Shown here piece by piece: positions 33,790 through 42,165 of a stretch of DNA of 64,000 nt. The notes under the pieces were generated by a model. That model had not been told where the DNA came from, made no database searches, and saw nothing but the letters and a program-made list of their open reading frames with translations. The DNA is from Halomonas sp. 25-S5. GTDB lineage: Bacteria; Pseudomonadota; Gammaproteobacteria; Pseudomonadales; Halomonadaceae. Both the position numbers and the translations under genes were made by a program. The DNA lies in contig NZ_JARANV010000012.1 of the NCBI RefSeq assembly GCF_029889845.1, positions 1 through 64,000 of the forward strand, given 5' to 3'. Position 1 is the stretch's first letter. Each line of letters starts with the position of its first letter.

Positions 33790-34776
33790 TCAGTCCGGTG
33801 GCGGGCTCGGTACCACCAGCAGCGCCGCCCGGGCGCCGATCTCGACGTCGGCATTGGGAAAGACCACCGACAGGGGGGTGTCGCCGACGCGGGTCTCGCC
33901 GGCGACGGCGTCTTCCGCCAGCCGGGTGCCCGGCGGGAACTCGCTGAAGTTGGGCGTATCGTCGGGGAAGCAGAGCCGGAACGCCTCGCCGTGGCGCAGC
34001 AGCTCGTGTTGGGCGCGGAAGAAGGTCATGGCCCCGGGGTCGCCCTCGGCGGGCGCGCGGCCCTCGACCAGCGCCTCGAGCAGCCGGCCCATGGGGGCCA
34101 GCGGCGCCAGGTCGTTGTGGCCGAACGGCAGGGCACGGCCCAGTTCCAGGGTGAAGGCCGCCGCACCATGGTAGTGCTTGGCGTAGTGCGAGAAGGTCCA
34201 GCTGTGGCGGTGCTGGTGGAGCACCGCCTGGATGCCGGCGGCGGCCAGCCAGCGCCACTGCTCGGGGGGCGTCGGCGTCTCGGCGAAGGGCTCGACCACG
34301 AAGCGCGGGAAGCGGCTGTCGCGGATCGCCGTGTGCAGGTCGTAGTGCAGGCGGGGCCGGTCGGGGTGGCGGGCGTAGAAGGCGTCTACCGCGGCCATCA
34401 GCGCTCGGGCCCGGTCGGGTTCGTCACCCGTCTCGTCGAGGTCGCGGCGGAACAACCGGTTGAGGTTGGTGGCGACATAGCGCTCGCCGCGCCGTATCGC
34501 CTCGGGGTTGCCCAGGATCACCAGCAGCGGCGCCCCCAGGCGCAGCAGCCCGGCCTCCAGGCGGGCGAGGCTCTCGCCCAGCAGCTCCATGGGGGCCGTC
34601 TCGTTGCCGTGGACGCCGACCGAGAGCACGCAGGCCCTCGCCCCTGTTGCGGGGGCGTCCGGCGCGAGTTCTAGCACCCCCGGGGCGGCCAGCCGGAAAC
34701 GCCCCCCGGAGACTCGGCCCTCGGCGCGGGAGGGGGTGCGTCCTTCCAGGCCCTGGTCGAGCCACTCAGCCAGCAT
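33790..34776 (-). CDS. astE: Succinylglutamate desuccinylase AstE
   Basis: 328 residues, M14-type zinc carboxypeptidase fold. The zinc ligands are in VGVHGNETAPMELL (His and Glu) and the later LHYDLHTAI (His). NRLFRRDLDETGDE is an AstE feature. It releases succinate and glutamate in the last step of the arginine succinyltransferase pathway. The ATG at 34776 overlaps the DUF1338 stop by 11 bases. The other ast genes are not in the window. Confidence 0.88.
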   Translation of the reverse strand: MLAEWLDQGLEGRTPSRAEGRVSGGRFRLAAPGVLELAPDAPATGARACVLSVGVHGNETAPMELLGESLARLEAGLLRLGAPLLVILGNPEAIRRGERYVATNLNRLFRRDLDETGDEPDRARALMAAVDAFYARHPDRPRLHYDLHTAIRDSRFPRFVVEPFAETPTPPEQWRWLAAAGIQAVLHQHRHSWTFSHYAKHYHGAAAFTLELGRALPFGHNDLAPLAPMGRLLEALVEGRAPAEGDPGAMTFFRAQHELLRHGEAFRLCFPDDTPNFSEFPPGTRLAEDAVAGETRVGDTPLSVVFPNADVEIGARAALLVVPSPPPD

Positions 34777-35593
34777 GATCGGGACGGGCGTCGGTGGACT
34801 CGAAGATCCGGTCGGCGCTGGCGGCGACGAAGCCCTGGTAGAGCCGACCCTCGGCATCCGGGTAGCGCCGGGCGAACTCGTAGTAGCAGGTGGGGATCTC
34901 CTCGACTCGGCCGCCGGAGAAAGTGAAGGGCATGCGGTCGGCGAGCGTCGAGGCCTGCTCCAGCAGTACCTCGGGGGAGCCCTTGATGCGTCCGCCGGAC
35001 GCGTTGATAGACAGCCCCAGCGACTCGACCCTCGCCAGCAGCTTCTCCAGGCTGTCGTGGCGGCGCAGGTGGTTGACGCTGATCGTGAAGTGGTTGGCCC
35101 GCAGCCCGATGATCGACAGCCAGGCGGCGTACTCGCTCTCCTCCGCCAGGGTCCGGTATTCCCCCCAGGTCGGTGTCTCCCAGAGACGGCCGGCCCAGAG
35201 CACCTCGGGCGAGGCGATCCGGGCAGGGTCGATCTGGCCCACCAGCTCGTCGATGATCTCCTGGGCAGGCGCCGAGAGCTCGCGGCACTTCAGCTCCGAG
35301 AGGAAGACCCTGGGCTGGTCCGCCCGCGGCGGCAGGTAGCCCCAGGCACGCAGCTTCTTGGCCTCGAAGTCGTAGGGCTCCAGCCGGGTGTAGCCCAGCG
35401 CCAGCAGGTGGGGCTCCAGGTCGGCCAGGCGAAGGGGGCCGCGGTCGAAGGTGCGAAAGGCCACATGGTCGTTGACGATGGTCTCGCCATCGGCGACCAG
35501 GGCGTCATGGATGCGGCTCGCCTGGGGCGTCATGGCGGTGTAGTCGTCCCAGAGGCGGGCGAAGAACTGCTCGAGGCTCATGTCGGAAGGCAT
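34766..35593 (-). CDS. DUF1338 family (HglS/2-oxoadipate dioxygenase-related) protein
   Basis: About 275 residues from MPSDMSLEQFFARLWDDY. DUF1338 proteins share a vicinal-oxygen-chelate-like metal fold. The studied member HglS turns 2-oxoadipate into D-2-hydroxyglutarate in lysine breakdown but is longer (about 460). The metal-site candidates are NDHVAFRTFD (His), ANHFTISVNHLR (His) and a glutamate near TCYYEFARRY. Translational overlap with astE points to a role on a succinylglutamate-related or other 2-oxo acid. The start at 35593 follows a weak AGGTG; 35581 is the alternative. Confidence 0.78.
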   Translation of the reverse strand: MPSDMSLEQFFARLWDDYTAMTPQASRIHDALVADGETIVNDHVAFRTFDRGPLRLADLEPHLLALGYTRLEPYDFEAKKLRAWGYLPPRADQPRVFLSELKCRELSAPAQEIIDELVGQIDPARIASPEVLWAGRLWETPTWGEYRTLAEESEYAAWLSIIGLRANHFTISVNHLRRHDSLEKLLARVESLGLSINASGGRIKGSPEVLLEQASTLADRMPFTFSGGRVEEIPTCYYEFARRYPDAEGRLYQGFVAASADRIFESTDARPDHAG

Positions 35594-35726
35594 GGGGGCA
35601 CCTGTTGTCGATGTTGTGGTGGCTGGCGACACCATCCCGTCCGTCGCCGTTGGACTCAAGGGCGAGGGTCGGTCGGATGAAAGTGACAGGGCCCAGGGTG
35701 AAAATCCGCGCCCGCCCGGGCCGGGG

Positions 35727-35828
35727 CTGATCTTCGGCGAAGCTTTCGCCGAGATGGGGCGAAACCTGCGCGACAACCTGGCCGCGGACCGGGTGCGGAT
35801 CTTCGAGGGGGTGTGGCGCAGGGCCTGA
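35727..35828 (+). other. Short coding-like stretch of unknown nature
   Basis: About 33 codons ending in TGA at 35828 read LIFGEAFAEMGRNLRDNLAA then DRVRIFEGVWRRA, with G or C at almost every third position, as in real genes here. It lies in the 345-bp gap between the DUF1338 start and wrbA. It may be the end of a lost gene or a small protein. No start or ribosome site can be assigned. The rest of the gap is AT-richer promoter DNA for wrbA. Confidence 0.25.
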
Positions 35829-35937
35829 CGTTTCGATAATTTCGATCGATAGCGTCGAATTTCTTCGCTTCCTTTCGTTTCCGTCGATTCTACACTAGGA
35901 ATCATCACACGACGGAACCGCAAGAGGAGGCGAGCGA

Positions 35938-36534
35938 ATGACTCGAATACTGGTGGTCTATCACTCCATGTACGGCCATATCGATACCCTGGCCCGCACC
36001 GTGGCCGAAGGGGCAAGCGGCGTCGAGGGCGTCGAGGTCACCCTCAAGCGGGTGCCCGAGACCATGGACGCCGAGGCCTTCGCCAAGGCCGGAGGTCAGT
36101 CCTTCGATACGCCCGAAGCGAGCCCAGGGGAGCTAGCAGAATATGATGCCGTGATCTTCGGGACCCCGACTCGCTTCGGCAACATGTCCGCCCAGATGCG
36201 CACCTTCCTCGACCAGACCGGGGGCCTCTGGGCGGGTGGCAAGCTACGTGGCAAGGTGGCGAGCGTCTTCACCTCCACTGGCACTGGCGGTGGCCAGGAG
36301 ACCACCATCACCTCCTTCTGGCACACCCTGGCCCATCAGGGCATGCTGATTGTGCCGCTGGGCTATGGCATCGGCGAGCAGTACATCTTCGACCAGGCTG
36401 GCGGCGGCAATCCCTATGGTGCCTCCACCATTGCCGGTGGCGATGGGTCCCGCCAGCCCGACGACCGAGAGCTCAAGATCGCCCGCTTCCAGGGTGAACA
36501 CGTGGCACGCATCGCCGCGAAGCTGGCTGGCTGA
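35938..36534 (+). CDS. wrbA: NAD(P)H:quinone oxidoreductase WrbA
   Basis: 198 residues, flavodoxin-like fold. The FMN phosphate loop is [13 protein letters not shown] at residues 7-19. [20 protein letters not shown] and the [11 protein letters not shown] loop are WrbA signatures. It makes two-electron reductions of quinones and so limits oxidative stress. AAGAGGAGG precedes the ATG. It stands alone, with a hairpin after it. Confidence 0.93.
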   Translation: MTRILVVYHSMYGHIDTLARTVAEGASGVEGVEVTLKRVPETMDAEAFAKAGGQSFDTPEASPGELAEYDAVIFGTPTRFGNMSAQMRTFLDQTGGLWAGGKLRGKVASVFTSTGTGGGQETTITSFWHTLAHQGMLIVPLGYGIGEQYIFDQAGGGNPYGASTIAGGDGSRQPDDRELKIARFQGEHVARIAAKLAG

Positions 36535-36564
36535 CGCCGGCCTCACCAAGCCCTGCCACGAATC

Positions 36565-36608
36565 AGGCCCCGCCCGGTTGCTCCGTGAAGGAGCGCCGGG
36601 TGGGGCCT
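36565..36608. terminator. Hairpin between wrbA and the dmlA-like gene
   Basis: aggccccgcccgg at 36565-36577 can pair with the ccgggtggggcct region ending at 36608, and an inner gctcc/ggagc stem extends it. It is placed between convergent genes and followed by a short T run. Confidence 0.6.
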
Positions 36609-36628
36609 TGTCGTTGGTGGCGGGCGGT

Positions 36629-37702
36629 TCAGCCGGCGATGCGTTCGGCGATGGCGCGGCCCAGGGCCTCGGTGGTGCCCTGGCCGCCGACATCCGGCGT
36701 CAGCACCGCCTTGTCACCCGCGGCGAGCACCGCCTCGAAGGCATCGACGATGGCCTGGCCGGCTTCCGGGTGGCCCAGGTGCTCGAGCATCATGGCGGCG
36801 GACCAGACCTGGCCGATGGGGTTGGCGATGCCCTTGCCGGCGATGTCCGGGGCGCTGCCGTGGACCGGCTCGAAGAGGCTCGGGAAGAGGCCGTCCGGGT
36901 TGATGTTGGCCGAGGGGGCCACGCCGATGGTGCCGGTGCAGGCCGGCCCCAGGTCGGAGAGGATGTCGCCGAACAGGTTGCTGGCCACCACCACATCGAA
37001 CCAGTCGGGGTGCATCACGAAGTTGGCGGTGAGGATGTCGATATGGAACTGGTCCACCGACACCTCGGGGTAGTGCACGCCCATCGCCTTCACGCGCTCG
37101 TCCCACCAGGGCATGGTGATGGCGATGCCGTTGGACTTGGTGGCCGAGGTGAGCTTCTTTCGGGGGCGCGACTGGGCCAGCTCATAGGCGTACTTCAGCA
37201 CCCGGTCGACCCCGGTGCGGGTCATCACGGTCTCCTGGATCACCACCTCGCGCTCGGTGCCCTCGAACATCTTGCCGCCGACGCTGGAATACTCGCCCTC
37301 GGTGTTCTCGCGCACCACGTAGAAATCGATGTCGCCGGGCGCGCGGCCCGCCAGCGGGCTCTTCACGCCGGGCAGCAGCTTGCAGGGACGCAGGTTGACG
37401 TACTGGTCGAAGCGGCGACGGAACTGCAGCAGCGAGCCCCACAGGGAGATGTGGTCGGGTACGGTCTCCGGCCAGCCCACGGCCCCGTAGAAGATGGCAT
37501 CGGCGTCCTTGAGCTGCTCGAACCAGTCGTCGGGCAGCATCTGGCCGTGCTCGGCGTAGTAGTCGCAGCTGGCGAAGTCGAAGTGCTCGAGGCTCAGGTC
37601 GATGCCGAAGCGCGCGGCGGCGGCCTCGAGGGCGCGCAGCCCCTCGGGCATCACCTCCTTGCCGATGCCGTCGCCGGGAATGACGGCGATGCGATGGGAC
37701 AT
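36629..37702 (-). CDS. Tartrate/D-malate dehydrogenase (DmlA/TtuC-like)
   Basis: 357 residues of the isocitrate/isopropylmalate dehydrogenase family. IAVIPGDGIGKEVMPEGL is the N-terminal signature, VVRENTEGEYSSVGG contains the substrate-site residues of the tartrate/D-malate branch, and SNLFGDILSDLGPACTGTIG is the Mg2+/NAD region. It oxidises and decarboxylates D-malate or L-tartrate with NAD+. AGGAGGAATTCC precedes the ATG at 37702. A LysR gene is divergent, as in E. coli dmlA/dmlR. D-malate versus tartrate cannot be settled by eye. Confidence 0.88.
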   Translation of the reverse strand: MSHRIAVIPGDGIGKEVMPEGLRALEAAAARFGIDLSLEHFDFASCDYYAEHGQMLPDDWFEQLKDADAIFYGAVGWPETVPDHISLWGSLLQFRRRFDQYVNLRPCKLLPGVKSPLAGRAPGDIDFYVVRENTEGEYSSVGGKMFEGTEREVVIQETVMTRTGVDRVLKYAYELAQSRPRKKLTSATKSNGIAITMPWWDERVKAMGVHYPEVSVDQFHIDILTANFVMHPDWFDVVVASNLFGDILSDLGPACTGTIGVAPSANINPDGLFPSLFEPVHGSAPDIAGKGIANPIGQVWSAAMMLEHLGHPEAGQAIVDAFEAVLAAGDKAVLTPDVGGQGTTEALGRAIAERIAG

Positions 37703-37777
37703 GGAATTCCTCCTGGGAAGCATGGGTAGTGCCTGCCAGTCTAGTCCTGCACGCAGGAAAGATAATCGGGGTACCAT

Positions 37778-37792
37778 TCAACTCATTGTTGA
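37778..37792. promoter_or_regulatory. Inverted repeat between dmlA-like gene and its LysR regulator
   Basis: TCAAC-tcatt-GTTGA is a perfect 5+5 palindrome with a 5-base centre, just upstream of the regulator start and about 75 bp upstream of the dehydrogenase gene. It has the T...A dyad form of LysR sites. Regulatory role inferred. Confidence 0.45.
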
Positions 37793-37810
37793 GAAAGAGT
37801 GGAGAATGGC

Positions 37811-38761
37811 ATGACCCCCCTCGATGACCTGGCCTTCTTCCGCCGCCTGGCCCATGCCGGCAGCCTCACCGCCACCGCCCGCGAACTGGGCCTGTCGCTG
37901 TCGGCGGTGAGCAAGCGCCTCAAGCAACTCGAGGCCCGGCTGGGCGTCGAACTGGCCAGCCGCACCACGCGGCGCCTGGCGCTGACCGCCGAGGGCGAGC
38001 GCTACCTGGCGCGGGGCGGGATGATCCTCGAGGAGCTCAGCGAGCTCGAGGAGTCCCTCGGCGAGCATCGTGCCGAGCTCTCCGGCCCGCTGCGGGTCAA
38101 CGCCACCTTCGGCTTCGGCCGTCGCCATGTGGCCCCGCTGCTCTCGGCCTTCTGCCGGGACCACCCCGGCATCGAGGTGAGCCTGGAGCTCTCCGGCTTC
38201 CCGCTGAGCCTGGGCGACCAGGCCTTCGACATCGGCATCCGCGTGGGCGAGCCACCGGACTCGCGGCTGGTGGCCCGCCGGATCCTCGCCAACCGTCGTG
38301 TGCTGTGTGCCGCCCCCGCCCGGGTGGCGACCCTGCCGACGCTGCGCTCGCCGGCGGACCTCTCGGGGCAGGCGTGCCTGCTGCTGCGTGAGAACGACAG
38401 CGACTTCGCCGTGTGGCGTTTCCAGCGCCGCGACGACCCCGCGGTGGAACAGGCGGTGAAGGTGGCCGGCCCGCTGGCCAGCAACGACGGCGAGGTGATC
38501 ATGCAACTGGCACTGGAGGGGCACGGCATCGCGCTGCGCTCCTGGTGGGATGTGCACGAGCACTTGGCTCGCGGTCGCCTGGTCGAGCTGCTGCCCGACT
38601 GGCAGGGCGTGCGCGCCGACTTCCATGCCGTCTACCGCCAGCACCGACACGTGCCGGCGCGCATCCGGGCCTTCGTCGCCTATCTTGAACAGGAGATGGC
38701 CAGCCGGGTGCCTTCCCGGCAGAATGTCGCCACCGCCAGTCGAGGAGCCTTGTTCCCGTGA
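37811..38761 (+). CDS. LysR-type regulator (DmlR-like)
   Basis: 316 residues. N-terminal helix-turn-helix: LDDLAFFRRLAHAGSLTATA then LSLSAVSKRLKQLEARLGVE, typical of the DmlR/CrgA branch. The C-terminal effector domain contains the conserved GRRHVAPLLSAF region. The ATG at 37811 has GGAG about 8 bases upstream; a GTG at 37799 is the alternative. Divergent from the dmlA-like gene. Its last bases overlap the GT4 start as GTGA, so a glycosyltransferase shares its message. Confidence 0.87.
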   Translation: MTPLDDLAFFRRLAHAGSLTATARELGLSLSAVSKRLKQLEARLGVELASRTTRRLALTAEGERYLARGGMILEELSELEESLGEHRAELSGPLRVNATFGFGRRHVAPLLSAFCRDHPGIEVSLELSGFPLSLGDQAFDIGIRVGEPPDSRLVARRILANRRVLCAAPARVATLPTLRSPADLSGQACLLLRENDSDFAVWRFQRRDDPAVEQAVKVAGPLASNDGEVIMQLALEGHGIALRSWWDVHEHLARGRLVELLPDWQGVRADFHAVYRQHRHVPARIRAFVAYLEQEMASRVPSRQNVATASRGALFP

Positions 38762-40086
38762 ATGTGCTGATGTTCACCAATACCTACTTGCCCATCGTCG
38801 GCGGGGTCAGCGAGTCGGTGCAACGGCTCAAGCGCCAGCTGCAGGTCGCCGGCCACCGGGTACTGGTGGTGGCGCCGCGCCTGGAGGGGCAGCCGCGGGG
38901 GGAGCGCGACGTGGTGCGGGTGGTGGCGGTGCAGCACTTCAACGGTAGCGACTTCTCGCTGCCGGTGCCGATTCCCGGCCAGCTCCACGAGGCGATCGAG
39001 GCCTTCGATCCCGATATCGTGCATGCCCACCACCCTTTCCTGCTGGGCGATACGGCCGCCCGGGCGGCGGAGACCTACGGCCTGCCGCTGATCTTCACCC
39101 ATCACACCCTCTATGAGCACTACACCCACTACGTGCCCGGCGACTCGCCGCGCATGCAGCGCTTCGCGGTGGCGCTCGCCACCCAGTACACCTGGCTGTG
39201 CGACGAGGTGATCGCACCCAGCGAGAGCATCCGTGACCTGCTGCGCCGGCGCGAGGCCAATCCCCACATCAGCGTGGTGCCGAGCGGCGTGGATACCGTG
39301 CGGTTTGCCAGCGGCGACGAGGGGCGCTGGCGCGACCGACTCGGCATTCCCACGGCCGCCTACGTGATCGGCCACCTGGGCCGCCTGGCGCTGGAGAAGA
39401 ACCTGGCATTCCTGGCTGGGGCGGTGGCCGAGGCGCTGATGCGCGAGCCCGAGGCGCATTTCCTGGTGGTGGGAGACGGTGAGGCCGGTCATGTCATGCA
39501 GGAGGTGTTCGGCATCCAGGGCGTCAAGGATCGCGTCCACTTCACCGGTCGCCTGCAGGGCCAGGCGTTGATCGATGCCTACCACGCCATGGACGTCTTC
39601 GCCTTCGCCTCCCACAGCGAGACCCAGGGCATGGTGGTGGCCGAGGCCATGGCGGCAGGGCTGCCCGTGGTGGCCATCGATGCCGCCGGGGTGCGCGAGG
39701 TGGTGGTCGATGGCCACAACGGGCGGCTGCTCGCCGAGGACGACGTCGAGGCCATGGCCGAGGCGCTGGTCACCCTGGCGGACCCCCGCGTCCGCCGGCC
39801 GCTGGCCGTGGCCGCCCTCGAGACTGCCGCCGGCTATGACGAGGCACGTTGCGCCGAGCGTTGCCTGGCGGTATATCGCCGCGCTATCGCCCGGGGCGGC
39901 CCCTTCACCCATGCCGACGAGGGGGGCTGGGAGCGGGTGCGCTACCGGCTGGGGGCCGAGTGGCAGATGCTCTGCTATCGTGGTCGCCTGTTGCGCCACC
40001 TGGTGCAGGAGGAGTGGCAGCAGGAGCGGCCCGCCTGGTGGCCTGGCCACCGGGCGGAGGACGAGAGCGAGGTGCCGCGCAAGTAG
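38758..40086 (+). CDS. Family 4 glycosyltransferase
   Basis: 442 residues, GT-B fold. The N-terminal acceptor domain has FTNTYLPIVGGVSESVQRLK. The donor domain has VGDGEAGHVM and the E-x7-E motif in SETQGMVVAEAMAAGLPVVA. It uses a nucleotide sugar to glycosylate a lipid or polysaccharide; the hydrophobic-basic C-terminal region (RLLRHLVQEEW) could touch the membrane. It begins with GTG inside the LysR stop. Related proteins make glycolipids such as diglucosyl-diacylglycerol, but the product here is unknown. Confidence 0.85.
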   Translation: MNVLMFTNTYLPIVGGVSESVQRLKRQLQVAGHRVLVVAPRLEGQPRGERDVVRVVAVQHFNGSDFSLPVPIPGQLHEAIEAFDPDIVHAHHPFLLGDTAARAAETYGLPLIFTHHTLYEHYTHYVPGDSPRMQRFAVALATQYTWLCDEVIAPSESIRDLLRRREANPHISVVPSGVDTVRFASGDEGRWRDRLGIPTAAYVIGHLGRLALEKNLAFLAGAVAEALMREPEAHFLVVGDGEAGHVMQEVFGIQGVKDRVHFTGRLQGQALIDAYHAMDVFAFASHSETQGMVVAEAMAAGLPVVAIDAAGVREVVVDGHNGRLLAEDDVEAMAEALVTLADPRVRRPLAVAALETAAGYDEARCAERCLAVYRRAIARGGPFTHADEGGWERVRYRLGAEWQMLCYRGRLLRHLVQEEWQQERPAWWPGHRAEDESEVPRK

Positions 40087-40092
40087 CTCCCG

Positions 40093-40773
40093 TCAGCGGG
40101 CGCGGCGGCGCCGACCGGACCAGGCCTTGAGGCCCGCCAGCAGGGCGATCCCCACCAGCAGGCCAGCGGCGGCCCAGAGCAGCTCGCCGCGGCTCTCGGC
40201 GGTGGCCAGCTCGCCCAGCTGGCTACCCAGCAGGGTGACCCCGGCCAGCCCCGGTGCGATGCCCAGCAGAGAGCCGATCATGTAGTCGCGAAAGCGCAGG
40301 TGGAAGGCCCCGGCCATCATGTTGGTCAGCGTGAAGGGCGCCAGCGGCAGCAGGTTGACCAGGGTCATGGTGCGGATGCCGCGCCCCGAGAGGTAGCGCG
40401 AGAGGCCGCGCAGGCGCCGGCCACCGTGGCGCATCAGCGCCTCGCGGCCCACCCGGCGACCCACCCACCAGGTCAGCACCGAGGCCGCGAGGGTGCCTGC
40501 CAGGGCATGGGCGAAGCCCCACCAGGGGCCGAACAGCAGCCCGGTCAGCGCTACCAGCAGGCTGAGCGGGAACATCACCAGCGACGCCCCGGCGTAGACG
40601 GCCATCACCACCAGCACTGCCCAGGGCGCGTCGCGCCAGGCCAGGGACCCCTGGACCAGGCGCTGCAGCATGGCGACGGTGAGAAGGTCCTCACTGGCCA
40701 GCCACTGCCAGCCGACGGCCAGGCCGATGAGCACGGCGAGGGCGACCAGCGGAAGCAGGAGCGGACGAGGCAT
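40093..40773 (-). CDS. TVP38/TMEM64 family membrane protein
   Basis: 226 residues with about six hydrophobic segments and a basic C-terminus (SGRRRRAR). The SNARE-associated/DedA-like core runs from AVYAGASLVMFPLSLLVALT through LLFGPWWGFAHALAGTLAAS to LVNLLPLAPFTLTNMMAGAF. The family is thought to move phospholipids or isoprenoid lipids; bacterial members are poorly known. It is convergent with the GT4 gene, with only 6 bp between their ends. Confidence 0.85.
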   Translation of the reverse strand: MPRPLLLPLVALAVLIGLAVGWQWLASEDLLTVAMLQRLVQGSLAWRDAPWAVLVVMAVYAGASLVMFPLSLLVALTGLLFGPWWGFAHALAGTLAASVLTWWVGRRVGREALMRHGGRRLRGLSRYLSGRGIRTMTLVNLLPLAPFTLTNMMAGAFHLRFRDYMIGSLLGIAPGLAGVTLLGSQLGELATAESRGELLWAAAGLLVGIALLAGLKAWSGRRRRAR

Positions 40774-40856
40774 GTGTGGGGCCTTGGCAGCAGGGAGAGG
40801 CTACAGCATACGGGCCCGGCGCATGCCGGCCAATGGTCGGCCGTCGGCGAGCCGTG

Positions 40857-42050
40857 TCAGGCGCGGCGAGCCAGCACCCGCAGGCGCGACTCGAGCATGT
40901 CGCGGTCGAGATAGGTGCCCTGCAGATGGCGGGCGCCGGTATTCGGGTCGAAGGCGCCCCGGCCATGCAGCACGCGACGGTTATCGAAGGCGATCATCTG
41001 CCCCGGTGCCAGGTCGAACTCGAGCTGGTGACGCGGCTCATGGAGCAGTTGCCAGAAGCGATAGTAGGCGCGGTACCAGGCCTCGATGGTCTGCGCCGGC
41101 AGGCGCAAGGTGTCGCGAATCCAGTTGTTGAAGCGAATCTCCACCACCTTGCCGTCGTCATCGCATTCGATGATGGGCGCGCGCACGCCGATGTCCTGCG
41201 TCTCGTCCTGGAAGCGGAAGTCGATCGATGTCTCGCTGAGCAGGCGGAAGGCCTCGGGGGCCTCGCGGCGCAGCACCTCGGCGACCTGGAAGCCATCGGC
41301 AAACAGCGACCCACCGCCTTCGGCGCCATTCTCCAGGCAGTAGAGCAGCTGGATATCGGGTGGCTGGCGCCAGTTGGGCAGGTCGGTATGCAGCGCCAGG
41401 CCGATGGCGGTATAGGCGGCATTGTTGGGGTTGGGCTTGGAGCGCACATCGAAGCGCGCGCCGAAGTTGGTCGAACGCAGCGGGCCGATGCGCTTGGCCA
41501 GACGGCTCACCTCCTCGTCGGCGAGCGGCCCGTGCTCGAGTAGTACCAGGCCATCCCGCAGCAAGGCCGTCAGCCAGGCGCGCTCGCCATCGGCACCGGC
41601 AACGAAGTCGCCATGGGCGACGCGCTGGGGAAAGAAGCCGTCGCGCCAGGGGAGGCGCTCGGGGATCACGTCCCGATCGGGTTCGCCGGGACGGCGCTGG
41701 TGCAGCCAGCCGCCGTCGAAGCGGCTCGTGTGGCCATCGGCCCAGTTCACTACCAGGTGGCCGTCCTCGACCTGCACCTGGGGTGCGGTGTCGATTCCTT
41801 CGATGGGGAAGACCAGCCGCTCGAAGGTCTGGGCATGGCGGCAGGCCGGGCAGGCGCAGTGGTCGCGTAGCCAGATCGGCGGGAATTCGGCCTGTTGGCC
41901 GTCCTGCCATTCGAGCACGACCCGATGACTCTCCATCCTGGCCTCACGCAGCCGCGTTGCCGTCTCATAGGGGGAGAGTTCACGCATGTCCACCGGCGGT
42001 GCCGGGGCGATATCCGCGGGGGCGAAATCGGAAACGGTGTCCTGATTCAT
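40857..42050 (-). CDS. Gamma-butyrobetaine-hydroxylase-like 2-oxoglutarate dioxygenase
   Basis: 397 residues. The N-terminal DUF971-type zinc domain has WLRDHCACPACRH with Cys65, Cys67, Cys70 and His72. The TauD/CAS-like catalytic domain has the iron triad His221-x-Asp223 (ALHTDLP) and His362 (RRVLHGRGAF). Enzymes of this type make L-carnitine from gamma-butyrobetaine using O2 and 2-oxoglutarate. The ATG at 42050 has AGGAG 6 bases upstream; a TTG at 42056 is the alternative. A LysR gene is divergent. Other carnitine genes are absent, so a different trimethylammonium substrate is possible. Confidence 0.85.
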   Translation of the reverse strand: MNQDTVSDFAPADIAPAPPVDMRELSPYETATRLREARMESHRVVLEWQDGQQAEFPPIWLRDHCACPACRHAQTFERLVFPIEGIDTAPQVQVEDGHLVVNWADGHTSRFDGGWLHQRRPGEPDRDVIPERLPWRDGFFPQRVAHGDFVAGADGERAWLTALLRDGLVLLEHGPLADEEVSRLAKRIGPLRSTNFGARFDVRSKPNPNNAAYTAIGLALHTDLPNWRQPPDIQLLYCLENGAEGGGSLFADGFQVAEVLRREAPEAFRLLSETSIDFRFQDETQDIGVRAPIIECDDDGKVVEIRFNNWIRDTLRLPAQTIEAWYRAYYRFWQLLHEPRHQLEFDLAPGQMIAFDNRRVLHGRGAFDPNTGARHLQGTYLDRDMLESRLRVLARRA

Positions 42051-42139
42051 GCGCAACTCCTGATAGGCGATCGGTAAAGCGTCTTCAGGATGGCGATTGG
42101 CCAGATCAGTGACAAACGATTAATCTGACCCCTATGCCC

Positions 42140-42150
42140 AAGCTAAGCTT
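42140..42150. promoter_or_regulatory. Palindrome upstream of the divergent LysR/GBBH pair
   Basis: aagct-a-agctt is a perfect 5+1+5 palindrome 16 bp before the LysR start, a likely autoregulatory or shared operator. Assignment rests on symmetry and position. Confidence 0.4.
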
Positions 42151-42165
42151 ATCACAGGCTTTTTC

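Noticed and set aside
35594-36016. N-terminal extension of the DUF1338 gene by about 140 codons
   Set aside because: The extension is arginine- and serine-rich, shows no domain, overlaps the wrbA gene and promoter, and the family starts near MSLEQFF.
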